DNA of 64,000 nucleotides from CAIYUC01 sp963682005 (GTDB lineage: Bacteria; Bacteroidota; Bacteroidia; Bacteroidales; FEN-979): positions 4,092,001 through 4,156,000 of the forward strand of contig OY820914.1 in the NCBI GenBank assembly GCA_963682005.1. Direction: 5' to 3'. The notes below the pieces were generated by a model. The model ran no database searches. It was given only the letters and a program-made list of their open reading frames with translations, and was not told the origin of the DNA. The translations under genes were made by a program, and so were the position numbers. This document shows, piece after piece, positions 16,458 to 25,853 of the stretch (within the stretch, counting starts at the first letter, position 1; each line of letters starts with the position of its first letter).

Positions 16458-18455
16458 ATGAAAAAAGTATTATTATCCGCATTATTTATCATTGGCGCCT
16501 GTTCGATGGTGTTTTCACAAGGGATCCCGGATTCTCAGGGATCAAAATATTGTTCGATGAAAAAGTCCTCCATGAAGATCCTGCCAGATTTGAAGGATAA
16601 TCTGACGAACGGTCCAACGCACACCTTTGATGTTCTCGATTACAAACTTGACCTCGATATCTATCATTGCTATGCTTCCCCGTATCCTCATGATTTCATA
16701 GCAACCAATATCATCACCTTCAAGGTTGATACGGCCCTGAGTTTTATCAAGCTGAATGCTGTCAATTCCTCACTTCTGATTGACTCTGTCAGGATGTCAG
16801 GTATTTCATTCACACATACCGGAAATATTTTAACGATCCAGCTGAACCGGACCTATCTCCCGGGTGAGATAACAAAAGTTAAAGTTTGCTACCATCACAA
16901 AAATGTCGATGATAACGGATTTTACGCTTTAGGAGGCATGGTCTTTACAGATGCCGAGCCTGAAGGTGCGCGGGCCTGGTTTCCCTGCTGGGATAAGCCA
17001 TCAGATAAAGCTACGCTGGATCTGACAGCGAAAGTTCCGGTCGATGTAAAGCTTGGTTCAAACGGCAGGCTTGCGGATTCCACGGTGAACGGCGATACCA
17101 TCCGGTATCATTGGATCAGCGCAAACAACATTGCCACCTACCTGATGACCATGTCATCAAAAGTCAATTACAACCTCAATATTGTATACTGGCATAAGCT
17201 GAGCAATCCCAATGACAGCATTCCTATTCGCTTTTACTTCAACGGGGGCGAAAACACATCTTACATACAAAGCATTATCGGTCAGATGACTACCTATTTT
17301 TCACAGAATTTCTGTGAACATCCATTCGAGAAGAATGGATTTGCCGCATTGAACAGTGATTTTTCCTGGGGAGGAATGGAGAACCAGACATTGACCAGCA
17401 TCTGTCCAAATTGCTGGGAAGAAAGTCTTATCGCCCATGAGTTCGCACATCAGTGGTTTGGCGACATGATAACCTGTGCAACATGGGCCGACATTTGGCT
17501 GAATGAAGGTTTTGCCACATGGTCAGAGTGTTTCTGGAGAGAATATTCAGGCGGATATCCTTCATACAAATCGGCCATTAATTCGGCCGCCTACAACTAT
17601 TTTGCTGGAAACCCAGGCTGGGCCATCTCAAATCCCGACTGGGCGGTCAATACACCACCGGCGAATGTCCTCTTCGATTATTCGATCACGTATGAGAAAG
17701 GTGCGTGCGCTCTTCACCAGTTGAGATATATCCTTGGGGATTCAATGTTTTTTCAGTGCCTTCAGGCATATACCGCCGATACAAACCTGAAGTATAAATC
17801 AGCGACGATAGCCGAATTTAACGCTAAGATAAACGAAGTGACAGGTAGTAATTATGACTGGTACTTCAATGCCTGGATCTTCCAGCCAAATAACCCGTAT
17901 TACCAGAACACCTATAATTTCCAGGATCTCGGGGCCGGCCAGTGGAGGGTTAATTTCCTGACCAAACAGCTACAGACCAATGCTCCGTTCTTCCCGATGA
18001 TGCTTGAGTTCAGGGTTACCTTCTCTGATTTTTCCGATACTACATTCAGGGCGATGAACGATGTAGATAACCAGTACTTCGGATGGACTTTCGATAAAAT
18101 GCCTGTCAGCTTCCAGTTTGATCCATTTGCAGAAATCGTTCTGAAACAGGCTTCAACAACCGTTGGAATTGAAGAGTTCGAGGCCGGTCAGGGCAAGCTG
18201 TTCGTTTCACAGAACATTCCAAACCCTGCATCCCATACAACAAGAATTGTGTATTCAACCACGGACAGCGGAAATGTCCGTCTTGAAATCAGAGACGTCA
18301 ATGGCAAACTCATTTCTGTTCCTGTGAACGCATACAAGTCGTCCGGGAAATATTTTGTGGATATCGATTGTTCAGGATTTTCTTCCGGCATTTATTTTTA
18401 CAAAATGATCTCTGGTAATTCAGTGATCACCAAAAAAATGGTCATTACAAAGTAG
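16458..18455 (+). CDS. Secreted M1-family aminopeptidase with T9SS sorting domain (copy 1)
   Basis: A 665-residue protein. A signal peptide (1-21, ending VFSQ) is followed by the M1 beta-saddle and thermolysin-like domains. The exopeptidase motif GGMENQ is at 305-310, the zinc motif HEFAH at 327-331 with the third ligand Glu350 (WLNEGFATW), and the transition-state Tyr lies in TYEKGACALHQL (about 414). The last ~80 residues form a T9SS sorting domain (SQNIPNPASHTTRIVY ... SSGIYFYKMISG ... KKMVITK). It would remove N-terminal residues from extracellular or periplasmic peptides. The next gene, 19 bp on, is a paralogue. Confidence 0.94.
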   Translation: MKKVLLSALFIIGACSMVFSQGIPDSQGSKYCSMKKSSMKILPDLKDNLTNGPTHTFDVLDYKLDLDIYHCYASPYPHDFIATNIITFKVDTALSFIKLNAVNSSLLIDSVRMSGISFTHTGNILTIQLNRTYLPGEITKVKVCYHHKNVDDNGFYALGGMVFTDAEPEGARAWFPCWDKPSDKATLDLTAKVPVDVKLGSNGRLADSTVNGDTIRYHWISANNIATYLMTMSSKVNYNLNIVYWHKLSNPNDSIPIRFYFNGGENTSYIQSIIGQMTTYFSQNFCEHPFEKNGFAALNSDFSWGGMENQTLTSICPNCWEESLIAHEFAHQWFGDMITCATWADIWLNEGFATWSECFWREYSGGYPSYKSAINSAAYNYFAGNPGWAISNPDWAVNTPPANVLFDYSITYEKGACALHQLRYILGDSMFFQCLQAYTADTNLKYKSATIAEFNAKINEVTGSNYDWYFNAWIFQPNNPYYQNTYNFQDLGAGQWRVNFLTKQLQTNAPFFPMMLEFRVTFSDFSDTTFRAMNDVDNQYFGWTFDKMPVSFQFDPFAEIVLKQASTTVGIEEFEAGQGKLFVSQNIPNPASHTTRIVYSTTDSGNVRLEIRDVNGKLISVPVNAYKSSGKYFVDIDCSGFSSGIYFYKMISGNSVITKKMVITK

Positions 18456-18474
18456 TCACAACATATTTGATCTT

Positions 18475-20421
18475 ATGAGGAATGCTTTAATGATAAGCGG
18501 AATTCTGTTCATCATGCTGAATCTGTGCGGACAGAAAGCAGAATCAAGGGTTATGAGTCCATCCGATACGGCCCATTATTACATGAAGCATTCCTATGAT
18601 GTTCAGAATTACAAGCTTGATATCGACCTCTATTCTTGCTATGCAACACCTTATCCGAAGAGTTTTGCAGCAAAAGAAGTTATCACATTCAAGGTTGACA
18701 GTGCATTGAATTCAATCAGGCTGAATGCAGTCAGCACTTCCCTGCAAATTGATTCAGTAAGGCTTTCAGCTGTTTCGTTCAGTCATTCAAACGACACCCT
18801 TACTGTCAACCTGAACAGAACCTACCTCCCCGGAGAATTGGTATCCATCCGGATTTGCTACAGGCATAATAATGTTTCGGATAATGCATTTTATACGGGG
18901 AGCGGGTATGCATTTTTCGATTTCCCGCCGGAAGGCGCCCGGAAGTGTTTTCCTTGCTGGGACAAGCCATCTGACAAGGCAACTTGGGATCTGACAGCAA
19001 AAGTTCCGCTTAACGTAAGGCTTGGCTCCAATGGCAGACTGGCAGATTCCACAGTAACAGCTGATACGATCCGTTACCATTGGATCAGCCGCGATCCACT
19101 GTCAACCTATCTTATGACGCTGACTTCGAAAGTAAATTTCCTGATCAATATCACCTACTGGCACAAGCTTTCAAACCCCGGCGACAGCATTCCGGCAAGG
19201 TTTTATTACAAATCACCGGAGAATCCGGGGTTGATTGAATCCATCCTTACTCCGATGACCAATTTCTATTCTGAAAAATTTGGTGAATATCCATTTGAGA
19301 AAATTGGTTTTGCAACACTGAGCAGTATCTTCCCCTGGGGAGGCATGGAAAACCAGACGATGATCAATCTTCAGCCCAATGGCTGGCAGGAAGGTCTCAT
19401 TTCGCATGAATTCTCGCACCAATGGTTCGGCGACCTTATTACCTGCGGTACCTGGGCAGACGTCTGGCTGAATGAGAGCTTCGGCACTTATTGTGAATCA
19501 CTCTGGCTTGAATATACAACCGGGTACACTGCATATAAGGATCATCTGAACGGGCAGGGCAACTATTACATCAGCCACAACCCGGGATTTGCACTTTATA
19601 CACCCGACTGGGCTTTGCATACTCCACCGTCCGGCTTTCTGTATAATACTGCCGTGATCTATGACAAAGGGGCATGTGTATTACACCAGTTAAGATATGT
19701 CATCGGGGATTCATTGTTTTTTGCCGTTCTCCACGATTATGCCACTGACACAAACCTTGTATTCGGAAATGCGGTGACTGAGGATTTCATTTCCAAAGTA
19801 AATGCAGTGTGCGGGCAGGATTATTCCTGGTTTTTCGATGAATGGATCTATCATCCGAATCATCCCGTATATCAAAATTTTTATGGGATAGAAGATCTGG
19901 GCAACAGCACATGGAAGGTTGTTCTTTCCATTGAACAGACGCAGACCAATACCTCATTTTTTCAGATGCCGCTGCAGATCCAGGTTAATTTCAATAATGG
20001 AACAGATACCCTGATAACAGTGTTCAATGACGTGAACCCTCAACTGTTTGACTTTGTTTTTCATCTTCAACCTACAGATGTGATTTTTGATCCGTTACGG
20101 AATATTCTTCTGAAACAAGCAGAAACATTGGTTGGGGTGAAGGATGCTTCCCCGGGGAAAGGATATATCCTGTATCAGAATGACCCAAATCCATTCAGGA
20201 AATATACCCGGATCAGGTATACGGTACCTGTGAGGTCGCATGTAAAGATTTCCGTGATTGACAGTTTCGGGAAGCAACTGACTGTTCCTGTCGACAAAGT
20301 CCTTGCACCAGGCCGGTATGAATTGCAATTCTCCGGAGAACAATATTCCCCCGGTATCTATTACTGTAAGATGGAAGCTGGTAGTTTCTCGGACTCAAAG
20401 AAAATGGTCATCACCAAATAG
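18475..20421 (+). CDS. Secreted M1-family aminopeptidase with T9SS sorting domain (copy 2)
   Basis: A 648-residue paralogue of the preceding gene, similar along its whole length. It has a short signal-like N-terminus (MRNALMISGILFIMLNLCGQ), GGMENQ at 289-294, HEFSH at 311-315, Glu334 (WLNESFGTY), and YDKGACVLHQL. The C-terminal sorting domain (NDPNPFRKYTRIRY ... SPGIYYCKME ... KKMVITK) is intact. All catalytic residues are present, so it should be active. The pair is a tandem duplication, probably one transcript. Near the centre the second zinc-domain strand differs (GTYCESLWLEY against ATWSECFWREY), which may shift specificity. Confidence 0.93.
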   Translation: MRNALMISGILFIMLNLCGQKAESRVMSPSDTAHYYMKHSYDVQNYKLDIDLYSCYATPYPKSFAAKEVITFKVDSALNSIRLNAVSTSLQIDSVRLSAVSFSHSNDTLTVNLNRTYLPGELVSIRICYRHNNVSDNAFYTGSGYAFFDFPPEGARKCFPCWDKPSDKATWDLTAKVPLNVRLGSNGRLADSTVTADTIRYHWISRDPLSTYLMTLTSKVNFLINITYWHKLSNPGDSIPARFYYKSPENPGLIESILTPMTNFYSEKFGEYPFEKIGFATLSSIFPWGGMENQTMINLQPNGWQEGLISHEFSHQWFGDLITCGTWADVWLNESFGTYCESLWLEYTTGYTAYKDHLNGQGNYYISHNPGFALYTPDWALHTPPSGFLYNTAVIYDKGACVLHQLRYVIGDSLFFAVLHDYATDTNLVFGNAVTEDFISKVNAVCGQDYSWFFDEWIYHPNHPVYQNFYGIEDLGNSTWKVVLSIEQTQTNTSFFQMPLQIQVNFNNGTDTLITVFNDVNPQLFDFVFHLQPTDVIFDPLRNILLKQAETLVGVKDASPGKGYILYQNDPNPFRKYTRIRYTVPVRSHVKISVIDSFGKQLTVPVDKVLAPGRYELQFSGEQYSPGIYYCKMEAGSFSDSKKMVITK

Positions 20422-20439
20422 CTATTCCCGGCAATCCGG

Positions 20440-22896
20440 TCAACCGATCGACATAGGATTATCCACTTTTTCCCTGAGCAAAGCCGCCTGATTGATCTCG
20501 CCCATCTCTTCGATGTAGTGAAATTTCAATCCTTTGATATAATCAGGTTTTATTTCCTCGATATCTTTCCTGTTTTCTTTGGAAAGAATGATATCAGTGA
20601 GGTTTGCCCTTCTTGCAGCCAGGATTTTTTCACGGATACCTCCTACCGGCAGTACTTTCCCACGCAGGGTAATTTCACCTGTCATTGCAAGTTTCTCCTT
20701 TACTTTCCGCTGTGTAAATGCTGATGCAAGTGCCGTGAACATTGTGATCCCTGCAGAAGGTCCATCTTTCGGTGTTGCGCCTTCGGGTACATGGATGTGC
20801 ACATTCCATTTTTCAAAAATGTCAGGGCTTATTCCAAAAATGTAAGCATGCGATTTCAGGTATGCCAGAGCGATGGTAGCCGATTCCTTCATCACATCAC
20901 CCAGATTGCCCGTCAGGGTTAGTTCCCCCTTTCCTTTACTCAGGCTTACTTCAACAAACAGGATCTCTCCCCCTGCGGCAGTCCAGGCAAGCCCGGTAAC
21001 AACGCCTGCTACATTGTTAGAGATGTACTTCTCAGCCTGGAAGATCGGTCGGCCAAGGATCTTCTCAAGCTCCTTTTCATCCAGGTTTCGCTTGAATTTA
21101 TCCTTGTTTACAATAGACCGGGCCTTATTCCTGATTATTTTTGCAATGTTTTTCTCAAGGGTCCTGACCCCTGATTCTCTCGTATAATCTTCGACGATCT
21201 TAGACAGCAATTCCTTACTAAAAACAAGTTGCTTATTCTCAACACCATGTTCCTTAAGTTGTTTGGGCACAAGGTGGCGTGTTCCGATCTCAACTTTTTC
21301 TTCCATGATGTAACCGGGAAGTTCTATTATCTCCATCCTGTCGCGCAAAGCAGGATGCACGGTGCTGAGCGTGTTTGCTGTTGCGATAAACATGATCCTT
21401 GAAAGGTCGTATTCGATTTCCAGGAAATTGTCATAAAAAGCGACATTCTGCTCCGGATCCAGCACTTCCAGAAGGGCAGCCTGGGGGTCACCGCTGATAT
21501 TCATACCGGAGACCTTATCTATTTCATCCAGCACAAAAACGGGGTTGGAGGATTTGACCTTTTTCAGGCTCTGAATGATCCTGCCGGGCATTGCTCCGAT
21601 ATATGTTTTCCGGTGGCCCCTTAATTCGGATTCATCCCTGAGCCCGCCAAGAGACATCCTGATGTATTTTCTGCCCAATGCCCTGGCAATGGATTTTCCG
21701 AGTGATGTTTTACCGACACCCGGAGGCCCCACCAGGCAAAGGATCGGAGACTTCTGATCATTCTTCAGTTTGATTACAGCGAGGTATTCGATAATTCGTT
21801 CCTTTACCTTTTCAAGTCCATAATGATCCTCGTCAAGAATCCTTGCCGCATGCAGCAAATCCAGGTCATCTTCGGTATATTCATTCCAGGGTAACTGGAC
21901 CAGTGTTTCAAGGTAGTTCACCTGGATCGAATATTCAGCAGCGGCAGGATGCATTCTCTGAAGTTTGTTCATTTCTTTCTCAAAGACTTCCTCTACCTCT
22001 TTCGACCATTTTTTATCTTTCGCCATCTCCCTCAGGCTGTTAATCTCCTGTACATTGGGATTCGCACCAAGTTCCTCCTGGATGGTCTTTAGTTGCTGGT
22101 TTAGCAGGAAATCCCTCTGCTGCTTGTCAAGGTCGATCTTCACCTTGCTCTGGATCTGCTGTTTCAGATCGACCATCTGTACTTCCTTTGTAAGATGTGT
22201 AAGGACCAGGGTTGCCCTCTCGGTGAGGTCCTTCATTTCAAGCAGCTGCTGCTTGTCTGCAATTTCGATGTTCAGGTTCGAAGAAATGAAATGGACAAGA
22301 AAATCCGGGCTTTCAATATTCTTTATTGCAAAAGCAGCTTCTGACGGGATGTTCGGAGATTTGTGGATGATCTGGATCGCCATATCCTTTAAGGTGGAGA
22401 TCAAGGCATTAAACTCCTTATTATCCGCCGGGATCACGGAAGTCACATCGTATCCTTCAACTTTCGCCTTGATATAAGGTTCTGATTGTATGTGCTCCCT
22501 GATATGAAACCTTCTGCGGCCCTGCAGGATTGCAGTATTGCTTCCATCCGGCATCTGCAGGATCTTAATAATATAAGCAACAGTTCCGACTTTATTCAGG
22601 TCATCAATTTCGGGATCCTCGATCGACGGATCTTTTTGGGCAACTACACCAATGATCCTGTCACCCTTATAATAATCCTTGATGAGTTTGATCGATTTAT
22701 CTCTTCCTACTGTAATAGGAATGACCACCCCGGGAAACAACACCGTGTTTCGCAACGGGAGGACCGGCAGCACTTCAGGTACTTGTTCTGAATTCATTAC
22801 TTCTTCGTCTTCAGAAGAGAGAAGCGGAATAAACTCAGTTTCTGCATCAAGTATATCAGATAATTTCAGCACGTCATTCACCAACAGGTCTTTCAT
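20440..22896 (-). CDS. lon: ATP-dependent protease Lon
   Basis: An 818-residue Lon protease with a LonN substrate-binding domain (about 40-240), an AAA+ module with Walker A GPPGVGKTS (near 380) and Walker B FVLDEIDK, and the proteolytic domain with the Ser-Lys dyad: Ser in KDGPSAGIT (about 707) and Lys in LPVGGIREK (about 750). It degrades misfolded and regulatory proteins in the cytoplasm. Length is typical. The gene converges with the second aminopeptidase, ending 18 bp from it. No heat-shock operator was recognised upstream. Confidence 0.97.
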   Translation of the reverse strand: MKDLLVNDVLKLSDILDAETEFIPLLSSEDEEVMNSEQVPEVLPVLPLRNTVLFPGVVIPITVGRDKSIKLIKDYYKGDRIIGVVAQKDPSIEDPEIDDLNKVGTVAYIIKILQMPDGSNTAILQGRRRFHIREHIQSEPYIKAKVEGYDVTSVIPADNKEFNALISTLKDMAIQIIHKSPNIPSEAAFAIKNIESPDFLVHFISSNLNIEIADKQQLLEMKDLTERATLVLTHLTKEVQMVDLKQQIQSKVKIDLDKQQRDFLLNQQLKTIQEELGANPNVQEINSLREMAKDKKWSKEVEEVFEKEMNKLQRMHPAAAEYSIQVNYLETLVQLPWNEYTEDDLDLLHAARILDEDHYGLEKVKERIIEYLAVIKLKNDQKSPILCLVGPPGVGKTSLGKSIARALGRKYIRMSLGGLRDESELRGHRKTYIGAMPGRIIQSLKKVKSSNPVFVLDEIDKVSGMNISGDPQAALLEVLDPEQNVAFYDNFLEIEYDLSRIMFIATANTLSTVHPALRDRMEIIELPGYIMEEKVEIGTRHLVPKQLKEHGVENKQLVFSKELLSKIVEDYTRESGVRTLEKNIAKIIRNKARSIVNKDKFKRNLDEKELEKILGRPIFQAEKYISNNVAGVVTGLAWTAAGGEILFVEVSLSKGKGELTLTGNLGDVMKESATIALAYLKSHAYIFGISPDIFEKWNVHIHVPEGATPKDGPSAGITMFTALASAFTQRKVKEKLAMTGEITLRGKVLPVGGIREKILAARRANLTDIILSKENRKDIEEIKPDYIKGLKFHYIEEMGEINQAALLREKVDNPMSIG

Positions 22897-23018
22897 TTCT
22901 CAAAAGTCAAATTGACAATATTATAAATTTCCGTAAAATGAAAAGGGGATCGCAAGATACATGCCAATTGTTCCTGCGGAAGAAAAACTGTTAAAATGGC
23001 AAAATCAGGGTTGTTTTT

Positions 23019-24209
23019 TTACAACCACCTGTTCTTTAATGTAAGGTTGTATACATCAGATAGCAGTTCCTTTTCAATCTCATTGAACGTGAGACCTCTT
23101 CTGCTGTATACGATTTCAGCTACTTCGACAGCTTTTTTAAGATCGTAGTTTGCATGCCCGGCGGTTCCTCCCCATATAAATGAAGGGATAAAATTCCGCT
23201 GGAATCCTGGGCCAAAAATATTGGCATTCACACCAACGACAGTGCCTGTGTTGAACATGGTGTTGATGCCTGATTTGGAATGATCTCCCATAATGAGTCC
23301 GCAAAACTGGAGATTGGTGGTGACAAATGTCCGTTTGCCATAACTCCACAGCCTGACTGCATCATATGTATTTTTCAGGTTTGAGGTGTTGGTTCCTGCA
23401 CCGAGATTACACCACTCCCCTATGACAGAATGTCCTACAAAACCATCATGCGCTTTATTCGAATATCCAAAGAAAACCGAATTGTTGACTTCTCCCCCGA
23501 CCCTGCAGAAAGGACCAATCGTTGTTGGTCCATAAATTCGTGCTCCTACCTTAATCTGTGCATGTTCCCCAAGAGAGAATGGTCCTCTGATGATGGAACC
23601 TTCCATGATCTCAGAATCTTTGCCGATATAGATCGGGCCTGTTGAAGCATTGAGAATTGAAAATTCAACCGATGCGCCTTTCTCAATAAATACGTTCTGT
23701 TCATTGATAACCTTATTGGTCGGGCTTATTGGTTGCGATTTTCTTCCTTTGGTGAGAAATTTATAGTCATCAAGGAACGCTTCTTCATTTTTTGCGAATA
23801 TATCCCAGGTCTGGTTTATTTTCAGAGGGGGTTCGCTGACATTGATCTCCTCAATCCCTTCGTTCATCGAATCTCCCACGCTGTCGAGCTCTTCCGCGGT
23901 AACATGGAGGGCGATGATCGTATCGTTTGAAACAATCGTCTGATTGGGTTTAAGGTTCTTTATAATGGAAATGATTTCATCGTTCGGGCAAACCGAGCCA
24001 TTGATCAGGATATTATTATTTTCCTTAAGAATCGGGAATTTCCGTGAGAGATAACCTTCCGTAAGTGTTGAGGTGGTAACTTTCAGCCGCTTTTCCCACT
24101 TTTCACGGATCGTCAATATCCCAATCCTGACATCACAGACTGGCCTTGTGAATGTCATCGGCAACAAATTCGTTCTTACAATGCTTTCGTCAAATAGAAT
24201 GTAATTCAT
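23019..24209 (-). CDS. GlmU-like sugar nucleotidyltransferase, Bacteroidetes type
   Basis: A 396-residue protein with a nucleotidyltransferase-like N-terminal half (MNYILFDESIVRTNLLPMTFTRP) and a C-terminal left-handed beta-helix of hexapeptide repeats (about 190-340; for example ILNASTGPIYIGKDSEIMEG and SVIGEWCNLGAGTNTSNL). This fits the Bacteroidetes family annotated as putative glucose-1-phosphate thymidylyltransferase or GlmU-like. The family would activate a sugar phosphate and/or acetylate an amino sugar, but the exact substrate is not evident. The classical GxGTRM loop of GlmU is not seen. Stands alone between lon and rpmE2. Confidence 0.8.
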   Translation of the reverse strand: MNYILFDESIVRTNLLPMTFTRPVCDVRIGILTIREKWEKRLKVTTSTLTEGYLSRKFPILKENNNILINGSVCPNDEIISIIKNLKPNQTIVSNDTIIALHVTAEELDSVGDSMNEGIEEINVSEPPLKINQTWDIFAKNEEAFLDDYKFLTKGRKSQPISPTNKVINEQNVFIEKGASVEFSILNASTGPIYIGKDSEIMEGSIIRGPFSLGEHAQIKVGARIYGPTTIGPFCRVGGEVNNSVFFGYSNKAHDGFVGHSVIGEWCNLGAGTNTSNLKNTYDAVRLWSYGKRTFVTTNLQFCGLIMGDHSKSGINTMFNTGTVVGVNANIFGPGFQRNFIPSFIWGGTAGHANYDLKKAVEVAEIVYSRRGLTFNEIEKELLSDVYNLTLKNRWL

Positions 24210-24258
24210 TTATGGCAGGGTTAATAATTGTTGGTCTGATCGTATGCTTATCATTTTA

Positions 24259-24266
24259 CAAAAATA
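24259..24266 (-). promoter_or_regulatory. Candidate -7 box of the GlmU-like gene
   Basis: TATTTTTG on the minus strand, about 50 bp upstream of the ATG at 24209. It lies directly after the terminator hairpin at 24284-24319 in the direction of transcription. Confidence 0.35.
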
Positions 24267-24283
24267 TAAATTTTTTCCATATT

Positions 24284-24319
24284 AAAAAAAGCCTCCAATT
24301 CAGATGTTTGGAGGCTTTT
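24284..24319 (-). terminator. Rho-independent terminator after rpmE2
   Basis: The 8-bp stem GCCTCCAA / TTGGAGGC (24291-24298 and 24308-24315) has a 9-nt loop. On the minus strand it is followed by a run of seven T. On the plus strand only four T follow, so the main direction is minus, ending rpmE2. Confidence 0.85.
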
Positions 24320-24345
24320 AAATAGTGACCTATTAATATATCTTC

Positions 24346-24615
24346 TTACAGGCTTTTATTTTTGTCAATATGTTTCTGATACCTGCTTTTGAATTTATCA
24401 ACCCTTCCTGCAGTATCGATCAGTTTCATCTTACCCGTGAAAAACGGATGGGAAGTATGCGATATTTCCAGCTTTACAAGAGGGTATTCAACACCGTCTT
24501 CCCACAAAATGGTTTCTTTGGTATGGATGGTTGATTTCGACAGAAAAGCATATTCGTTTGACATATCTTTAAAAACAACCAGTCTGTAATCCTTCGGATG
24601 AATGTCTTTTTTCAT
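24346..24615 (-). CDS. rpmE2: 50S ribosomal protein L31, type B
   Basis: An 89-residue L31 starting MKKDIHPKDYRLVVFKD. It contains no cysteine, so it is the zinc-independent (type B, C-minus) form and has the usual type-B length with the SHTSHPFFTGK block. In bacteria with both forms, type B replaces the zinc form under zinc limitation; in Bacteroidetes it is often the only L31. A -7 box lies about 30 bp upstream, and a strong terminator ends the gene, so it is a single-gene transcript. Confidence 0.95.
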   Translation of the reverse strand: MKKDIHPKDYRLVVFKDMSNEYAFLSKSTIHTKETILWEDGVEYPLVKLEISHTSHPFFTGKMKLIDTAGRVDKFKSRYQKHIDKNKSL

Positions 24616-24644
24616 TTTCTAACCTGATTTTTCATTTGAGCCTG

Positions 24645-24652
24645 CAAAATTA
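24645..24652 (-). promoter_or_regulatory. Candidate -7 box of rpmE2
   Basis: TAATTTTG followed by CA on the minus strand, about 30 bp before the ATG at 24615. Confidence 0.5.
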
Positions 24653-24709
24653 AAGTATTTTGTTTACAATTCAAATAATATGTAAGCAAAAAAATACATT
24701 TGTTCGTTT

Positions 24710-25759
24710 TTAATTGACATTCAACAGGAATTCCATCGTATCAATATTGTCTGAGTAATCCCATAAGGCCGGTCTTTGCGCTTTCCCGGGAAGAATGGCC
24801 CCGGGGATCTCCGGATCCTTGCTGACGATACATTGCAACTGGTCCCTGCTGTTGTAAAGATCTGAAATCAATTTTTGCTTTTCACCAGCATACCCGAAAT
24901 AAACCACGGAAATCGGAGAGGTAATAGCAGGGTTCTCCGTGAGTAAGAAGAAATGGTTATCAATGAAACTGACTTTATTGATGATGTATATGGATTTGAA
25001 ATAGTCATAATTATTCATGTACTTATTATGATAACCATAATGAGAAAAGTTCCCGAAAGCCCCTGACAATGTGGAAAGATCATATTCCAACGGAAGATAG
25101 ACCTTGGAAACGCTCCGGCACCCCAGGCCAAAATAAAGGAAAATATCTTCTCCAAGTGCTGTAAGTTCTTCGTTTGTCTCATCACCAGTAAGAACGGCCA
25201 CACTGTTTCTGTTCTTCCTTATAATATGGGGATAACTGCCGAAATAGTATTCAAAATACCTGGATGAATTGTTGCTTCCTGTAGCTATGATTGCATCAAA
25301 CGAAGACAGAGTACCTTCGGTGATCCTGATATATTCTTTCCAGTCCTTATTTATAACAATGAGGGTTTCCGCAATTGCCTTTAAAAGCACAGTGTCTTTC
25401 GAGGAGGGTTTTGCCAGGATCCTGTTTCCAGACATCAGGACACAAAGCATGTCGTGAAATCCAACCAAAGGGATATTTCCTGCCATGATGACACCAATTG
25501 TTCCCGGAGTGCTCTTCTTATTCTCCGGTATGGGATACCGCTCCAGCCATTTCTCAAGGCTCCCTGAAGTCAGGTTTTCATGAATCGATCTGATTGCATA
25601 ATTGCAATTCTCCCTGGTAAACCAGGGATTCAGGATCATCGCCTGGTCCATGGCTTCCCTAACAATGCGTGAATTCAGTTCACCGACCGGTTTGAGCGCT
25701 TCTCCCAGGATATAGCCCAGTTCGGAAAAAGAAGCGATCCTGTCTCTCAGGTTCATCAT
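24710..25759 (-). CDS. LuxC-like acyl-CoA reductase
   Basis: A 349-residue aldehyde-dehydrogenase-fold protein of the LuxC / acyl-CoA reductase family. It shows TIGVIMAGNIPLVGFHDML (about 90-110, nucleotide region), AKPSSKD (136-142), ATGSNNSSRYF, and a candidate catalytic Cys in GLGCRSVSKVYLP (about 213). Members reduce an acyl-CoA or activated acyl group to an aldehyde with NADPH. Bacteroidetes homologues of this length are common but uncharacterised as far as I know; there are no lux genes here. The start may be the first or second Met (MMN). A -7 box lies 13-16 bp upstream. Confidence 0.82.
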   Translation of the reverse strand: MMNLRDRIASFSELGYILGEALKPVGELNSRIVREAMDQAMILNPWFTRENCNYAIRSIHENLTSGSLEKWLERYPIPENKKSTPGTIGVIMAGNIPLVGFHDMLCVLMSGNRILAKPSSKDTVLLKAIAETLIVINKDWKEYIRITEGTLSSFDAIIATGSNNSSRYFEYYFGSYPHIIRKNRNSVAVLTGDETNEELTALGEDIFLYFGLGCRSVSKVYLPLEYDLSTLSGAFGNFSHYGYHNKYMNNYDYFKSIYIINKVSFIDNHFFLLTENPAITSPISVVYFGYAGEKQKLISDLYNSRDQLQCIVSKDPEIPGAILPGKAQRPALWDYSDNIDTMEFLLNVN

Positions 25760-25772
25760 TATTCTGTTTCTG

Positions 25773-25780
25773 CAAAGTTA
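25773..25780 (-). promoter_or_regulatory. Candidate -7 box of the acyl-CoA reductase gene
   Basis: TAACTTTG followed by CA on the minus strand; its distance to the start codon is about 13 nt, so the leader would be very short. Confidence 0.45.
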
Positions 25781-25853
25781 CAGGTTTCAAAATAAAGGCC
25801 TGCCTTTTTCGTTTGATTGCTAAACCCGGAACATCATTACACGTAAAATCAGG

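Noticed and set aside
21965..22477. 170-codon plus-strand frame opposite lon
   Set aside because: Ser/Phe-rich translation with no domain, fully inside the lon coding region; a codon-bias shadow.
24710..25759. Bioluminescence (lux) locus
   Set aside because: Only a LuxC-like reductase is present; no luciferase, LuxD or LuxE genes are nearby.
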